DNA of 11,268 nucleotides, from contig DKBO01000246.1 in NCBI GenBank assembly GCA_002448975.1, positions 2,115-13,382 on the forward strand, written 5' to 3'. Origin of the DNA: Nitrospiraceae bacterium UBA6898. GTDB lineage: Bacteria; Nitrospirota; Thermodesulfovibrionia; Thermodesulfovibrionales; UBA6898. The position numbers were made by a program, and so were the translations under genes. The notes under the pieces were generated by a model. The model was not told where the DNA came from. It was given only the letters and a program-made list of their open reading frames with translations, and made no database searches. Positions 6,115 through 11,268 of this stretch are shown here, in pieces (the stretch's first letter is position 1; each line of letters begins with the position of its first letter).

Positions 6115-6328
6115 CTGAAGTTCTTTTTGCCAGGCGGGCGAGTTCCCGGAAACCGGCAATGATCCCGAGGATCAGGAAGATAATGGTGAACCAGGGTGCC
6201 GTATTGAGCCATTTGTCGAGCTGCGATCCGATCAAATAGCCTACGAATGTCGATATCACCATATTGAGCCCGATCGTGCCTGCCCGGGCAAAGGCCTTGA
6301 TGATAGATTTATCGAGCAGGGGTGCCAT
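6101..6328 (-). CDS. atpZ: AtpZ-like F0F1-ATPase accessory membrane protein
   Basis: The protein has 75 residues with two membrane helices (about 17-36 and 44-62) and a charged tail ending RLAKRTSDESD. The pattern of a first helix with GLNMVISTFVGYLIGSQLDKW and a second starting PWFTIIFLILGIIAGFRE is characteristic of the AtpZ/AtpQ family (also annotated as ATPase gene 1 protein). These small proteins precede atpI in ATP synthase operons and are thought to act with it, possibly in Mg2+ or Ca2+ transport. ATG 6328 lies 5 bases after the stop of the TorD-like gene, with an AAAGGGTAGG ribosome-binding stretch. Confidence 0.8.
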   Translation of the reverse strand: MAPLLDKSIIKAFARAGTIGLNMVISTFVGYLIGSQLDKWLNTAPWFTIIFLILGIIAGFRELARLAKRTSDESD

Positions 6329-6333
6329 GCTGC

Positions 6334-6846
6334 CTACCCTTTATATGCATCATATTCTGATATGAGAAAGTCTTTCACAATTTCCGCGATCTCCCGGTAA
6401 AAAAGTGTCTGTGCCTGTTTCATGACCTCTTCACAATAATACGGTACCCAATTCACCAGGTGCTGTTCAAGGAATTTCTGCTCCATCGCTGTTTTTCCGT
6501 TCTCGATAAGATAGCTCATAAACAGGAACTCGACTGCGATATGGTCTGGAGCTGCCTCATATGTATCGTCCAAACCCAGGCCTGCTGCGGCGTAAAAGCT
6601 CAGAATATCCGTTGCGGTTATTGTGAGGGCAGTGTTCAAAGATTCAATGGGCTGGAGACGGCCTGACGGGTATCGAAACAGCTCCTCGAATTCTTCAGCG
6701 ATGACCGGGAGCGATTCTTTGGACTCCAGCAAAAAATCCTGTCTCAGTGTCGAAAGCGTCTCTTCGTCGGGAGGATTGAGAAAAAATTGCGAAAAGAGCT
6801 CATATATGTCAGCTCTTTGGTCATTGCTGTTTTCTCTTATCATCAC
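6334..6846 (-). CDS. TorD/DmsD-family molybdoenzyme maturation chaperone
   Basis: The 170-residue all-helical protein carries the family hallmark at 100-113 (PDHIAVEFLFMSYL, equivalent to the E/PxDHxxxE signature) and the second conserved block at 125-156 (FLEQHLVNWVPYYC ... FYREIAEI). TorD-family chaperones bind the twin-arginine signal of a molybdopterin oxidoreductase and hold it until cofactor insertion. No molybdoenzyme is in this window, so the client is unknown; the neighbouring Rieske protein has a twin-arginine motif but is not a known class of client. Two adjacent ATG codons (6846, 6843) open the frame with no Shine-Dalgarno sequence; a TATAAT just upstream suggests a leaderless message. 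Confidence 0.85.
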   Translation of the reverse strand: MMIRENSNDQRADIYELFSQFFLNPPDEETLSTLRQDFLLESKESLPVIAEEFEELFRYPSGRLQPIESLNTALTITATDILSFYAAAGLGLDDTYEAAPDHIAVEFLFMSYLIENGKTAMEQKFLEQHLVNWVPYYCEEVMKQAQTLFYREIAEIVKDFLISEYDAYKG

Positions 6847-6852
6847 GGTTAA

Positions 6853-6858
6853 ATTATA
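6853..6858 (-). promoter_or_regulatory. TATAAT -10 element at the torD-like gene start
   Basis: On the minus strand a perfect TATAAT ends 7 bases before the ATGATG start of the TorD-like gene. With normal -10 to start spacing, transcription would begin at or next to the start codon, giving a leaderless mRNA. No strong -35 is visible. Confidence 0.45.
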
Positions 6859-6923
6859 CAGAATAGAAACGTCAGAATTCCGCTTGCGAAGGAAACAGAG
6901 GCGACGAAAGCCGGAGAATTTGC

Positions 6924-6952
6924 TTGACAGTGAACGGCAATTGCCGTAAAAT
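6924..6952 (+). promoter_or_regulatory. Sigma70-type promoter of the Rieske/cytochrome b operon
   Basis: TTGACA (6924-6929, perfect -35) is followed after exactly 17 bases by TAAAAT (6947-6952, one mismatch to TATAAT). The expected transcript start is near 6959, giving a leader of about 50 bases before the Rieske gene at 7008. Confidence 0.8.
6934..6947. promoter_or_regulatory. 14-bp perfect palindrome between -35 and -10 (candidate operator)
   Basis: ACGGCAATTGCCGT is a perfect palindrome lying almost wholly in the 17-base promoter spacer. This position suits a repressor that blocks RNA polymerase, or a MerR-type factor that acts from the spacer. The same half-site (ACGGCA/TGCCGT), with 6 instead of 2 bases between, occurs at 1316-1333 upstream of the mla operon. 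The regulator is unknown. Confidence 0.6.
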
Positions 6953-7007
6953 CAGACTTAACTAAAGGAAATTAAAAGAAAAAACCTTAAGTGATCAACG
7001 GGGTAAT

Positions 7008-7418
7008 ATGAGACGGCGCACATTTCTACAGTCACTTCTTGCGGTGTTCGGTACTGTTTCGGCTGCATCATTTGCCTATCCCCTTCTGCGTTTTCTCGCT
7101 CCACCTGCAGATGCGGACAGGGACAAGAAATTCACGCTGGCCAAGAAGGACATACCGATCGGGACGTCCCGGGTTGTTCTTGTCAATGATAAACCGGTGA
7201 TCGTTATTTATGAAAAGGGGAAAGGATATATTGCACTCTCTTCGGTCTGTACACATCTCGGATGTCTCGTGGGCTACGAAGCGGCAAAAAATATCCTTGT
7301 CTGCCCCTGCCATGGCGGCACGTATGATCTTGAGGGGAACGTTCTTTCGGGACCTCCGCCGCGACCGCTGTCAAAGGTGCCGCTCAAGGTGGAGAACGAG
7401 CAGTTGGTGATAGGATGA
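7008..7418 (+). CDS. Rieske [2Fe-2S] iron-sulfur protein of a bc-type complex
   Basis: The protein has 136 residues. A twin-arginine signal (RRTFL at 3-7) and hydrophobic stretch (8-30) make an uncleaved membrane anchor. The cluster motifs are CTHLGC (81-86) and CPCHGG (99-104): ligands C81, H83, C99, H102, and disulfide partners C86 and C101, followed by GPPPRPL (115-121). The Ser that follows CPCHG in high-potential Rieske proteins is Gly104 here, while the nearby Tyr106 is kept; loss of that Ser lowers redox potential, a feature of menaquinol-oxidising complexes. The protein accepts one electron from quinol at the outer side and hands it to the c-type subunit. It is the first gene of a three-gene operon; its stop overlaps the next start (ATGA). 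Confidence 0.95.
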   Translation: MRRRTFLQSLLAVFGTVSAASFAYPLLRFLAPPADADRDKKFTLAKKDIPIGTSRVVLVNDKPVIVIYEKGKGYIALSSVCTHLGCLVGYEAAKNILVCPCHGGTYDLEGNVLSGPPPRPLSKVPLKVENEQLVIG

Positions 7419-8515
7419 ACGGGGTGACCAAGCGGATACGGAACTGGCTGGAAGTGAGGGTCGGGCTCGATGAGCTCCTCAGAAGCAACTTGACCGATTA
7501 TCGCGTTCCCAGCAATATCAATCTATTCCATACCCTCGGAGCTGTTGCGGTTGTGGGGTATCTGATCCAGGTGATAACAGGCATCTGCCTTCTGATCTAT
7601 TATATCCCGCATGCTGATCATGCGTTCAGGAGCGTGCAGGAGATCATGACCAGGGTGCCCTATGGCTGGTTGTTCCGACAGATGCATGTCGTCGGCAGCA
7701 ACCTTCTCATTGCCGCTGTCTTCGTCCACATGGTAACTATATTCCTGATGGGCAATTACAAGCGGCCGAGGGAGCTGACCTGGATCAGCGGGGGCCTGCT
7801 CATGGTAATTACCCTCTGCTTCGGGTTCAGCGGCTATCTGCTGCCGTGGACGCAATTAAGCTATTGGGCGACAACGGTGGCGACGTCGATCCCGACGGCC
7901 TTCCCGGTTGTCGGGGACTTCGTGTCGAGGCTGCTCCGCGGCGGCAGTTCTGTCACGGGCATTACGCTGACGAGGTTCTTTGCCGTTCACGTATCCCTTC
8001 TTCCGCCCCTGTTCGTTTTTCTGATGGTTGTTCATATCGCCCTCATTCGCCGCATAGGGCTGTCGGCAACGCCGTTTGGCCGGTCTGATGAGGAGAAGAG
8101 ACCCTTGACCGAATTCCGGAAAAAATTGCATCCCGACGGGTATCCCTATTATCCCTACCTTCTGCAGAAGCAGGCCTTGATGGGAATTCTGTATTTTGTG
8201 GTCATGTTCCTCGTCATCAGCTTTGCTCCCACCTTCTTCTTTCCGGAGGAGGCCACGGTGCCCGCAGACGCATTCAAGACGCCGGAAAGCATCCGGCCGG
8301 AATGGTATTTCCTGGCGCCGTACCAGATGCTGAAGATCATTCCGAACAAGTTCCTCGGCATATCGTTGCAGATCATATTGCTTGCTGTCTTCATATTCTG
8401 GCCGTTCCTTGATACCCATAAGGAAAAGAACATCTTCAAACGGCCGGTACTCCGGGGCGTCTTCATCGTTGTCATGATCGCCATGGTTATACTTATGTGG
8501 TGGGGGAGGCGCTGA
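7415..8515 (+). CDS. Cytochrome b subunit of bc-type quinol oxidoreductase
   Basis: The 366-residue protein fuses the four-helix heme-binding half and the C-terminal (subunit IV-like) half in one chain. Heme b ligands are H91 and H105 on one helix and H192 and H207 on another. The 14 residues between the second pair match cytochrome b6 rather than mitochondrial cytochrome b (13). PEWYF (295-299) is the quinol-oxidation-site motif. In b6 and Bacillus QcrB a Cys in the NIFYCLGG-like segment binds an extra heme c; here the segment is NLFHTLGA (36-43), with Thr40 at the Cys position, so that heme should be absent or differently held. The start overlaps the Rieske stop by 4 bases and the stop overlaps the next start (TGATG), so all three are coupled. 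It spans the inner membrane and carries electrons across it. Confidence 0.95.
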   Translation: MNGVTKRIRNWLEVRVGLDELLRSNLTDYRVPSNINLFHTLGAVAVVGYLIQVITGICLLIYYIPHADHAFRSVQEIMTRVPYGWLFRQMHVVGSNLLIAAVFVHMVTIFLMGNYKRPRELTWISGGLLMVITLCFGFSGYLLPWTQLSYWATTVATSIPTAFPVVGDFVSRLLRGGSSVTGITLTRFFAVHVSLLPPLFVFLMVVHIALIRRIGLSATPFGRSDEEKRPLTEFRKKLHPDGYPYYPYLLQKQALMGILYFVVMFLVISFAPTFFFPEEATVPADAFKTPESIRPEWYFLAPYQMLKIIPNKFLGISLQIILLAVFIFWPFLDTHKEKNIFKRPVLRGVFIVVMIAMVILMWWGRR

Positions 8516-9366
8516 TGAGACGGTATGTCATGTTGCTTGGCCTCCTGCTTGTCTTTCCGCTGACTGCCTCGGGTGATTACCGTGAGGAGTTTGAGCAGGG
8601 TTTTCTCACCAAGACCTGGTCGGGGCAGCAGCCTGAAGAGAATTTCTGCATTGAGTGCCACTCGTCGGATAAGATGAAGCCCGAATTCCTTACGCTTGCC
8701 GAAGAGTGGAAGGCAAGCTGGCACGCGCAGAACGGGATAGCCTGCCACGACTGTCATGGCGGTGACCCCAAGGATTCGTCAATGTCCATGTCTCCCCATC
8801 GTGGATTTGTCGGCAAGCCTTCGCCGGCTGAAGTGCCGGAATTCTGCGGCAAATGCCATATCGGCATCCTGAAGAACTACCTTGAAAGCGGCAACGGAAA
8901 AGCGCTCCGGTCAACGGGCAAAGGACCGCACTGTGAGGTCTGCCACGGTTCGCACAACGTCCAGCGGGCGAACATCGACATCATCAACGAGCAGCGGTGC
9001 ACCAAATGCCATTCCTACGAACGGGCAAAGGTCATGAAGCAGGCGCTCTTCCTCGTGGAAAAGAAAGCAGGCGAGATCGAGGACGGGATCAAGGCGCTCC
9101 GCCGGGCGGGGGTCTATCCGGAGGAGCAAGAGCGGTCACTGTTCAACACCCAGGCGGAGTTCCGGACCCTCTTCCACACCGTGGACGTGAACCTGGTCAA
9201 CGAGCGTACCGATGAGTTCACCCGGAAACTGGGAGCCATCGAGAAGGACATCCAGGGAACGTTCATCGAGCTTCGTTCGCAGAAGAACTTTTCAGCATTC
9301 CTCATGGCGCTCTTCAGCATCATGGGCGGGGTGCTCTTCCTGATCATCAGGACGCCGGACAAGTAA
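8515..9366 (+). CDS. Membrane-anchored pentaheme cytochrome c, probable third subunit of the bc complex
   Basis: The protein has 283 residues. ATG 8515 overlaps the cytochrome b stop (TGATG), follows GGGGGAGG and begins a signal peptide (1-20); a GTG 18 bases upstream is in frame but inferior. Five CXXCH motifs: CIECH 45-49, CHDCH 77-81, CGKCH 111-115, CEVCH 140-144, CTKCH 162-166. Further His (H70, H95, H139, H147) could be sixth ligands. Residues 170-258 are heme-free, charged and mostly helical, followed by one C-terminal membrane helix (260-278), so the hemes face the periplasm. Position and coupling to Rieske and cytochrome b indicate that it takes the place of cytochrome c1, passing electrons from the Rieske centre to soluble or multiheme acceptors. 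No monoheme c1-type gene is present. Confidence 0.9.
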   Translation: MRRYVMLLGLLLVFPLTASGDYREEFEQGFLTKTWSGQQPEENFCIECHSSDKMKPEFLTLAEEWKASWHAQNGIACHDCHGGDPKDSSMSMSPHRGFVGKPSPAEVPEFCGKCHIGILKNYLESGNGKALRSTGKGPHCEVCHGSHNVQRANIDIINEQRCTKCHSYERAKVMKQALFLVEKKAGEIEDGIKALRRAGVYPEEQERSLFNTQAEFRTLFHTVDVNLVNERTDEFTRKLGAIEKDIQGTFIELRSQKNFSAFLMALFSIMGGVLFLIIRTPDK

Positions 9367-9383
9367 GGATATCTATCCCCCCA
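9367..9383 (+). other. Short spacer, 3' exon side of the intron insertion
   Basis: Only 17 bases separate the pentaheme cytochrome stop from the intron end. No terminator with a U-run is visible for the bc operon here; any original one may lie beyond the intron, outside the window. GGATA/TATCC arms with a 2-base gap are too short to count. Confidence 0.5.
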
Positions 9384-9420
9384 ATCGAGTAGGCGGGGGC
9401 CTCGCGGCCCCCACCTCTCA
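9384..9420 (-). ncRNA. Group II intron domain VI and 3' splice site
   Basis: On the minus strand GGGGGCC-GCGA-GGCCCCC forms a strong tetraloop hairpin, closed below by GAG pairing with CTC and ending in GAT. The A seven bases from the 3' end (complement of 9390) is the likely branch-point adenosine, or is unused if splicing is hydrolytic as is common in class C. The 3' exon would begin at 9383. Confidence 0.75.
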
Positions 9421-9421
9421 C

Positions 9422-9454
9422 ACCACCGTACGTGCCGTTCGGCATACGGCGGTT
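9422..9454 (-). ncRNA. Group II intron domain V (catalytic)
   Basis: On the minus strand ACCGCCGTATGCC pairs with GGCACGTACGGTGGT around a GAAC loop, with the usual 2-base bulge (CG) after GGCA. The bases before CGTATG are CGC, the catalytic triad form found in class C introns (others have AGC). The last base of the RT stop codon is the first base of this element. Confidence 0.85.
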
Positions 9455-10719
9455 CATGCACGGCTTAAGCGTTGATGTTCTTGGATGAGGCTGACGAGTC
9501 CCTGTTGTGTGAGCCATTGGGTGGGTACCGCAGCGTTCATGTGCGTCGCCCCGGCACTCCACCACGGTCCCCGGCCATTATTGGCCGAGGTATAGGCTCT
9601 TACCCGCTCTATCCCCCGTTCGATGAGCTTCTTTGCCCTGGTCAGTGGCTTCTTCCACTGCCGCCACAAAATGCACCGCAGTTTCCGTCGTATCCACTTG
9701 TCCAGTTCCTCGAAAACTCCCCGTACGTGAGATAGTTTGAAGTAGGCCACCCATCCCCGAAGCAGCAGGGTGAGGGCCTTGACCGTCTCCATAAGCGCTT
9801 TGCCGCGGCCCGCTTTTGTGATTGCTCGGACGCGGGCTTTGAGTCGTTCGATGGAGCGGTCCGCCACCTTGAGCAGCGGCTTCTTGTGCGCTGTCATGGT
9901 GTATCCGAGGAAGCTCCGCTTCCATGGGCGGTCCACCGCGCTTTTATCCCGGTTCACCGTGAGTTTCAGCCGCTTGGCGAGGTAGCGCGTGATGGATGCC
10001 ATAACGCGCTCACCTGCCTCCTTCGACTTGACGTAAATGTTGCAGTCGTCGGCGTAGCGGCAGAACCGGTGTCCCCGCCGTTCCAGTTCCTTGTCCAGAT
10101 CATCCAGAAGGATGTTGGACAGGAGCGGCGACAGCGGCCCTCCCTGCGGGGTCCCCTCGGTGCTGACCTGGACGATCCCTCCGGTCATGACCCCGGCGGT
10201 AAGGTACTGCCGGATGAGCCGGAGGACTCGCTTGTCTTTGACTCGCCGGCCTACTCGCGCCATGAGCACGTCGTGGTTGACGCGGTCGAAGAATTTCTCC
10301 AGATCCATGTCCACCACATAGCGATAACCCGCTTCCACGTAGGATCGCGCTGCCTTGACTGCGTCATGGCAGCCGCGACCGGGGCGGAAGCCGTAGCTGT
10401 GTTCGCTGAAATGGGGGTCGAAGAGGGGAGTGAGCACCTGCAGGATGGCTTGCTGGATGAATCGGTCGAGTGCGGTGGGGATGCCTAGCGGGCGCATTCC
10501 CTTTCCGTTCGGCTTGGGTATCTCGACCCGCCGGACGGGTGCGGGTTGGTACGTCCCGCTCTGGAGTTCTTCCCGGATGCGCGTCCAGTTCTTTTGAAGG
10601 TACAGCCACAGGGCATCGACGGTCATGCCGTCGATGCCGGGGGCTCCCTTGTTGGAAAGGACGCGGGCGTGGGCGTTCAACAGGTTTTCTCGGCGCAGCA
10701 CCTCCTCCAATAGCATCAT
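9454..10719 (-). CDS. ltrA: Group II intron (class C) reverse transcriptase/maturase
   Basis: From ATG 10719 the protein has 421 residues, the usual class C length. RT blocks in order: NKGAPGIDG 24-32, RPLGIPTALDR 76-86, SYGFRPGRGCHDA 108-120, the first catalytic Asp in DLEKFFD at 139, GTPQGGPLSPLLSN 189-202, YADD 222-225 followed by CNIYV, and FLGY 270-273. The X/maturase (thumb) region and a C-terminal GPWWSAG-MN-A block (384-396) follow; there is no HNH endonuclease domain. It should help intron splicing and copy the intron RNA into DNA at the target. The frame stays open upstream to ATG 10854 (466 residues), but those 45 extra residues are read from sequence that folds into hairpins of the ribozyme, so I prefer the inner start, although its ribosome-binding site (GGAGGAG) is far away. 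Catalytic residues are intact. Confidence 0.93.
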   Translation of the reverse strand: MMLLEEVLRRENLLNAHARVLSNKGAPGIDGMTVDALWLYLQKNWTRIREELQSGTYQPAPVRRVEIPKPNGKGMRPLGIPTALDRFIQQAILQVLTPLFDPHFSEHSYGFRPGRGCHDAVKAARSYVEAGYRYVVDMDLEKFFDRVNHDVLMARVGRRVKDKRVLRLIRQYLTAGVMTGGIVQVSTEGTPQGGPLSPLLSNILLDDLDKELERRGHRFCRYADDCNIYVKSKEAGERVMASITRYLAKRLKLTVNRDKSAVDRPWKRSFLGYTMTAHKKPLLKVADRSIERLKARVRAITKAGRGKALMETVKALTLLLRGWVAYFKLSHVRGVFEELDKWIRRKLRCILWRQWKKPLTRAKKLIERGIERVRAYTSANNGRGPWWSAGATHMNAAVPTQWLTQQGLVSLIQEHQRLSRA

Positions 10720-11265
10720 TGCTTCGTTCGGGATGGTCTCCTCCGCCGCCGCAGGCGTTTGACGCTCTCTGTCCGTACTCTCGCGGATTCCGTCCGCTAC
10801 CCTCCGGCAGTCCTCGGGCTTCTCAGCCCTCCTTGCTGCGTCTCCTTCGCCCATCGAGGCCTCGGCTCCCTCCTGCCCTGCATGTTCGGGCCTTCGTCGC
10901 CGTGCGCAGCGACTACTATGCCCTCGGCTGACTTCTGCATGTTCGTCCTGCCGTCTCTTGACGGCAGTAGCCTATGGGCAGACATGCAGACCTCCCCGGG
11001 TATTACGCACTCACCTTCTCCCCATATACCCGTCGCATCTACTTCCGCGTCTTCCAGATGACTATCGGGCTTTGAATCGCTTGGCCTTCTCGCCCAGACG
11101 CGGCTGCCTCATATGCGCTTCATGTTCTTCGGGCCGGGGGTTTGCCTTCCGCTTCCTCCAGGCCCCGCCTCGCGGCGGCGACCCTTGCGGTTCAGCTAAC
11201 GGTTCCCGTCATCAGGGTCCGTAGAGGACTTGCACCTCCAAGTGAATGCGCCCTGCCGGGCGCAC
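10720..11265 (-). ncRNA. Group II intron 5' ribozyme part (domains I-IV start)
   Basis: This gene-free 546-base stretch is the structured RNA before the RT. Visible helices on the minus strand include GCGCCC-GGCA-GGGCGC at the very 5' end, GGGCT-GAGA-AGCCC (10829-10816) with a GNRA loop, GCGGA-CGGAA-TCCGC, and GCGT-CAA-ACGC close to the RT start. Domain boundaries and exon-binding sites were not resolved by eye. Confidence 0.75.
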
Positions 11266-11268
11266 CAA

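Larger units (their letters stand above)
9384..11265 (-). mobile_element. Complete group IIC intron with reverse transcriptase
   Basis: On the minus strand the element opens with GTGCGCCC at 11265, the standard 5' end of group II introns, and closes with CTACTCGAT at 9384, giving 1882 nt. Domain V (about 9422-9454) and domain VI (about 9384-9420) are both recognisable, and the ORF ends at the edge of domain V. The RT type (YADDCNIYV, no endonuclease domain) and CGC catalytic triad fit class C. Class C introns usually insert just downstream of terminator hairpins or related stem-loops; the 5' exon is at the right edge and only TTG (11268-11266) is in the window, so the target cannot be checked. 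It is antisense to the bc operon, and all parts appear intact. Confidence 0.92.

Noticed and set aside
6115..6159. Longer atpI start at TTG 6159
   Set aside because: It needs a rare start codon and adds polar residues before the first membrane helix; ATG 6114 gives the usual architecture.
9384..11268. Integron attC-type target for the class C intron
   Set aside because: The visible junction (TTG/TGGGGGG) does not show the conserved attC bottom-strand context, and no integrase or cassette is in the window.
1..11268. CRISPR array, tRNA, rRNA or defence system
   Set aside because: No regularly spaced repeats of 25-40 bases, cloverleaf-like segments, rRNA motifs or defence-family proteins were seen on either strand.

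Overview
The window reads as chromosomal DNA of a Gram-negative, anaerobic-type bacterium. It has a complete outer-membrane lipid-transport (Mla) operon, two multiheme c-type cytochromes, and a Rieske/cytochrome b complex with low-potential (menaquinol-type) features. This mix resembles Nitrospirota or Desulfobacterota, but that is an inference from gene content only; no rRNA or marker gene is present.

Layout, left to right. (1) 1-1088, minus: a secreted multiheme cytochrome c with six CXXCH motifs before the window edge cuts it off. (2) 1089-1516: a divergent intergenic region with three tandem 11-bp repeats, an inverted repeat, a dense set of mutually complementary segments, and a possible 20-codon leader ORF. 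(3) 1517-5747, plus: mlaE-mlaF-mlaD-mlaC-mlaA, a phospholipid-trafficking operon. MlaF carries an extra C-terminal domain of about 160 residues that looks like a degenerate GGDEF fold, there is no mlaB, and MlaA has a long acidic N-terminal insert. (4) 5758-6846, minus, convergent with mlaA: a TorD-family chaperone, atpZ and atpI, without the rest of an ATP synthase operon. (5) 7008-9366, plus: Rieske protein, full-length b6-like cytochrome b and a membrane-anchored pentaheme cytochrome c, coupled by overlapping start/stop codons. They form a bc-type quinol:cytochrome c oxidoreductase in which the multiheme protein takes the place of cytochrome c1. A near-consensus sigma70 promoter with a 14-bp perfect palindrome in its spacer precedes it. 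(6) 9384-11265, minus: an apparently complete group IIC intron with an intact reverse transcriptase/maturase, inserted 17 bp after the last gene of the bc operon; only 3 bases of its 5' exon are in the window.

The bc complex would pass electrons from the quinol pool to periplasmic multiheme cytochromes, of which the protein at the left edge may be one. The Mla operon maintains outer-membrane lipid asymmetry. The most unusual items are the MlaF fusion, the operator-like palindrome inside the bc promoter, and the tandem 11-bp repeats upstream of the left-hand cytochrome.
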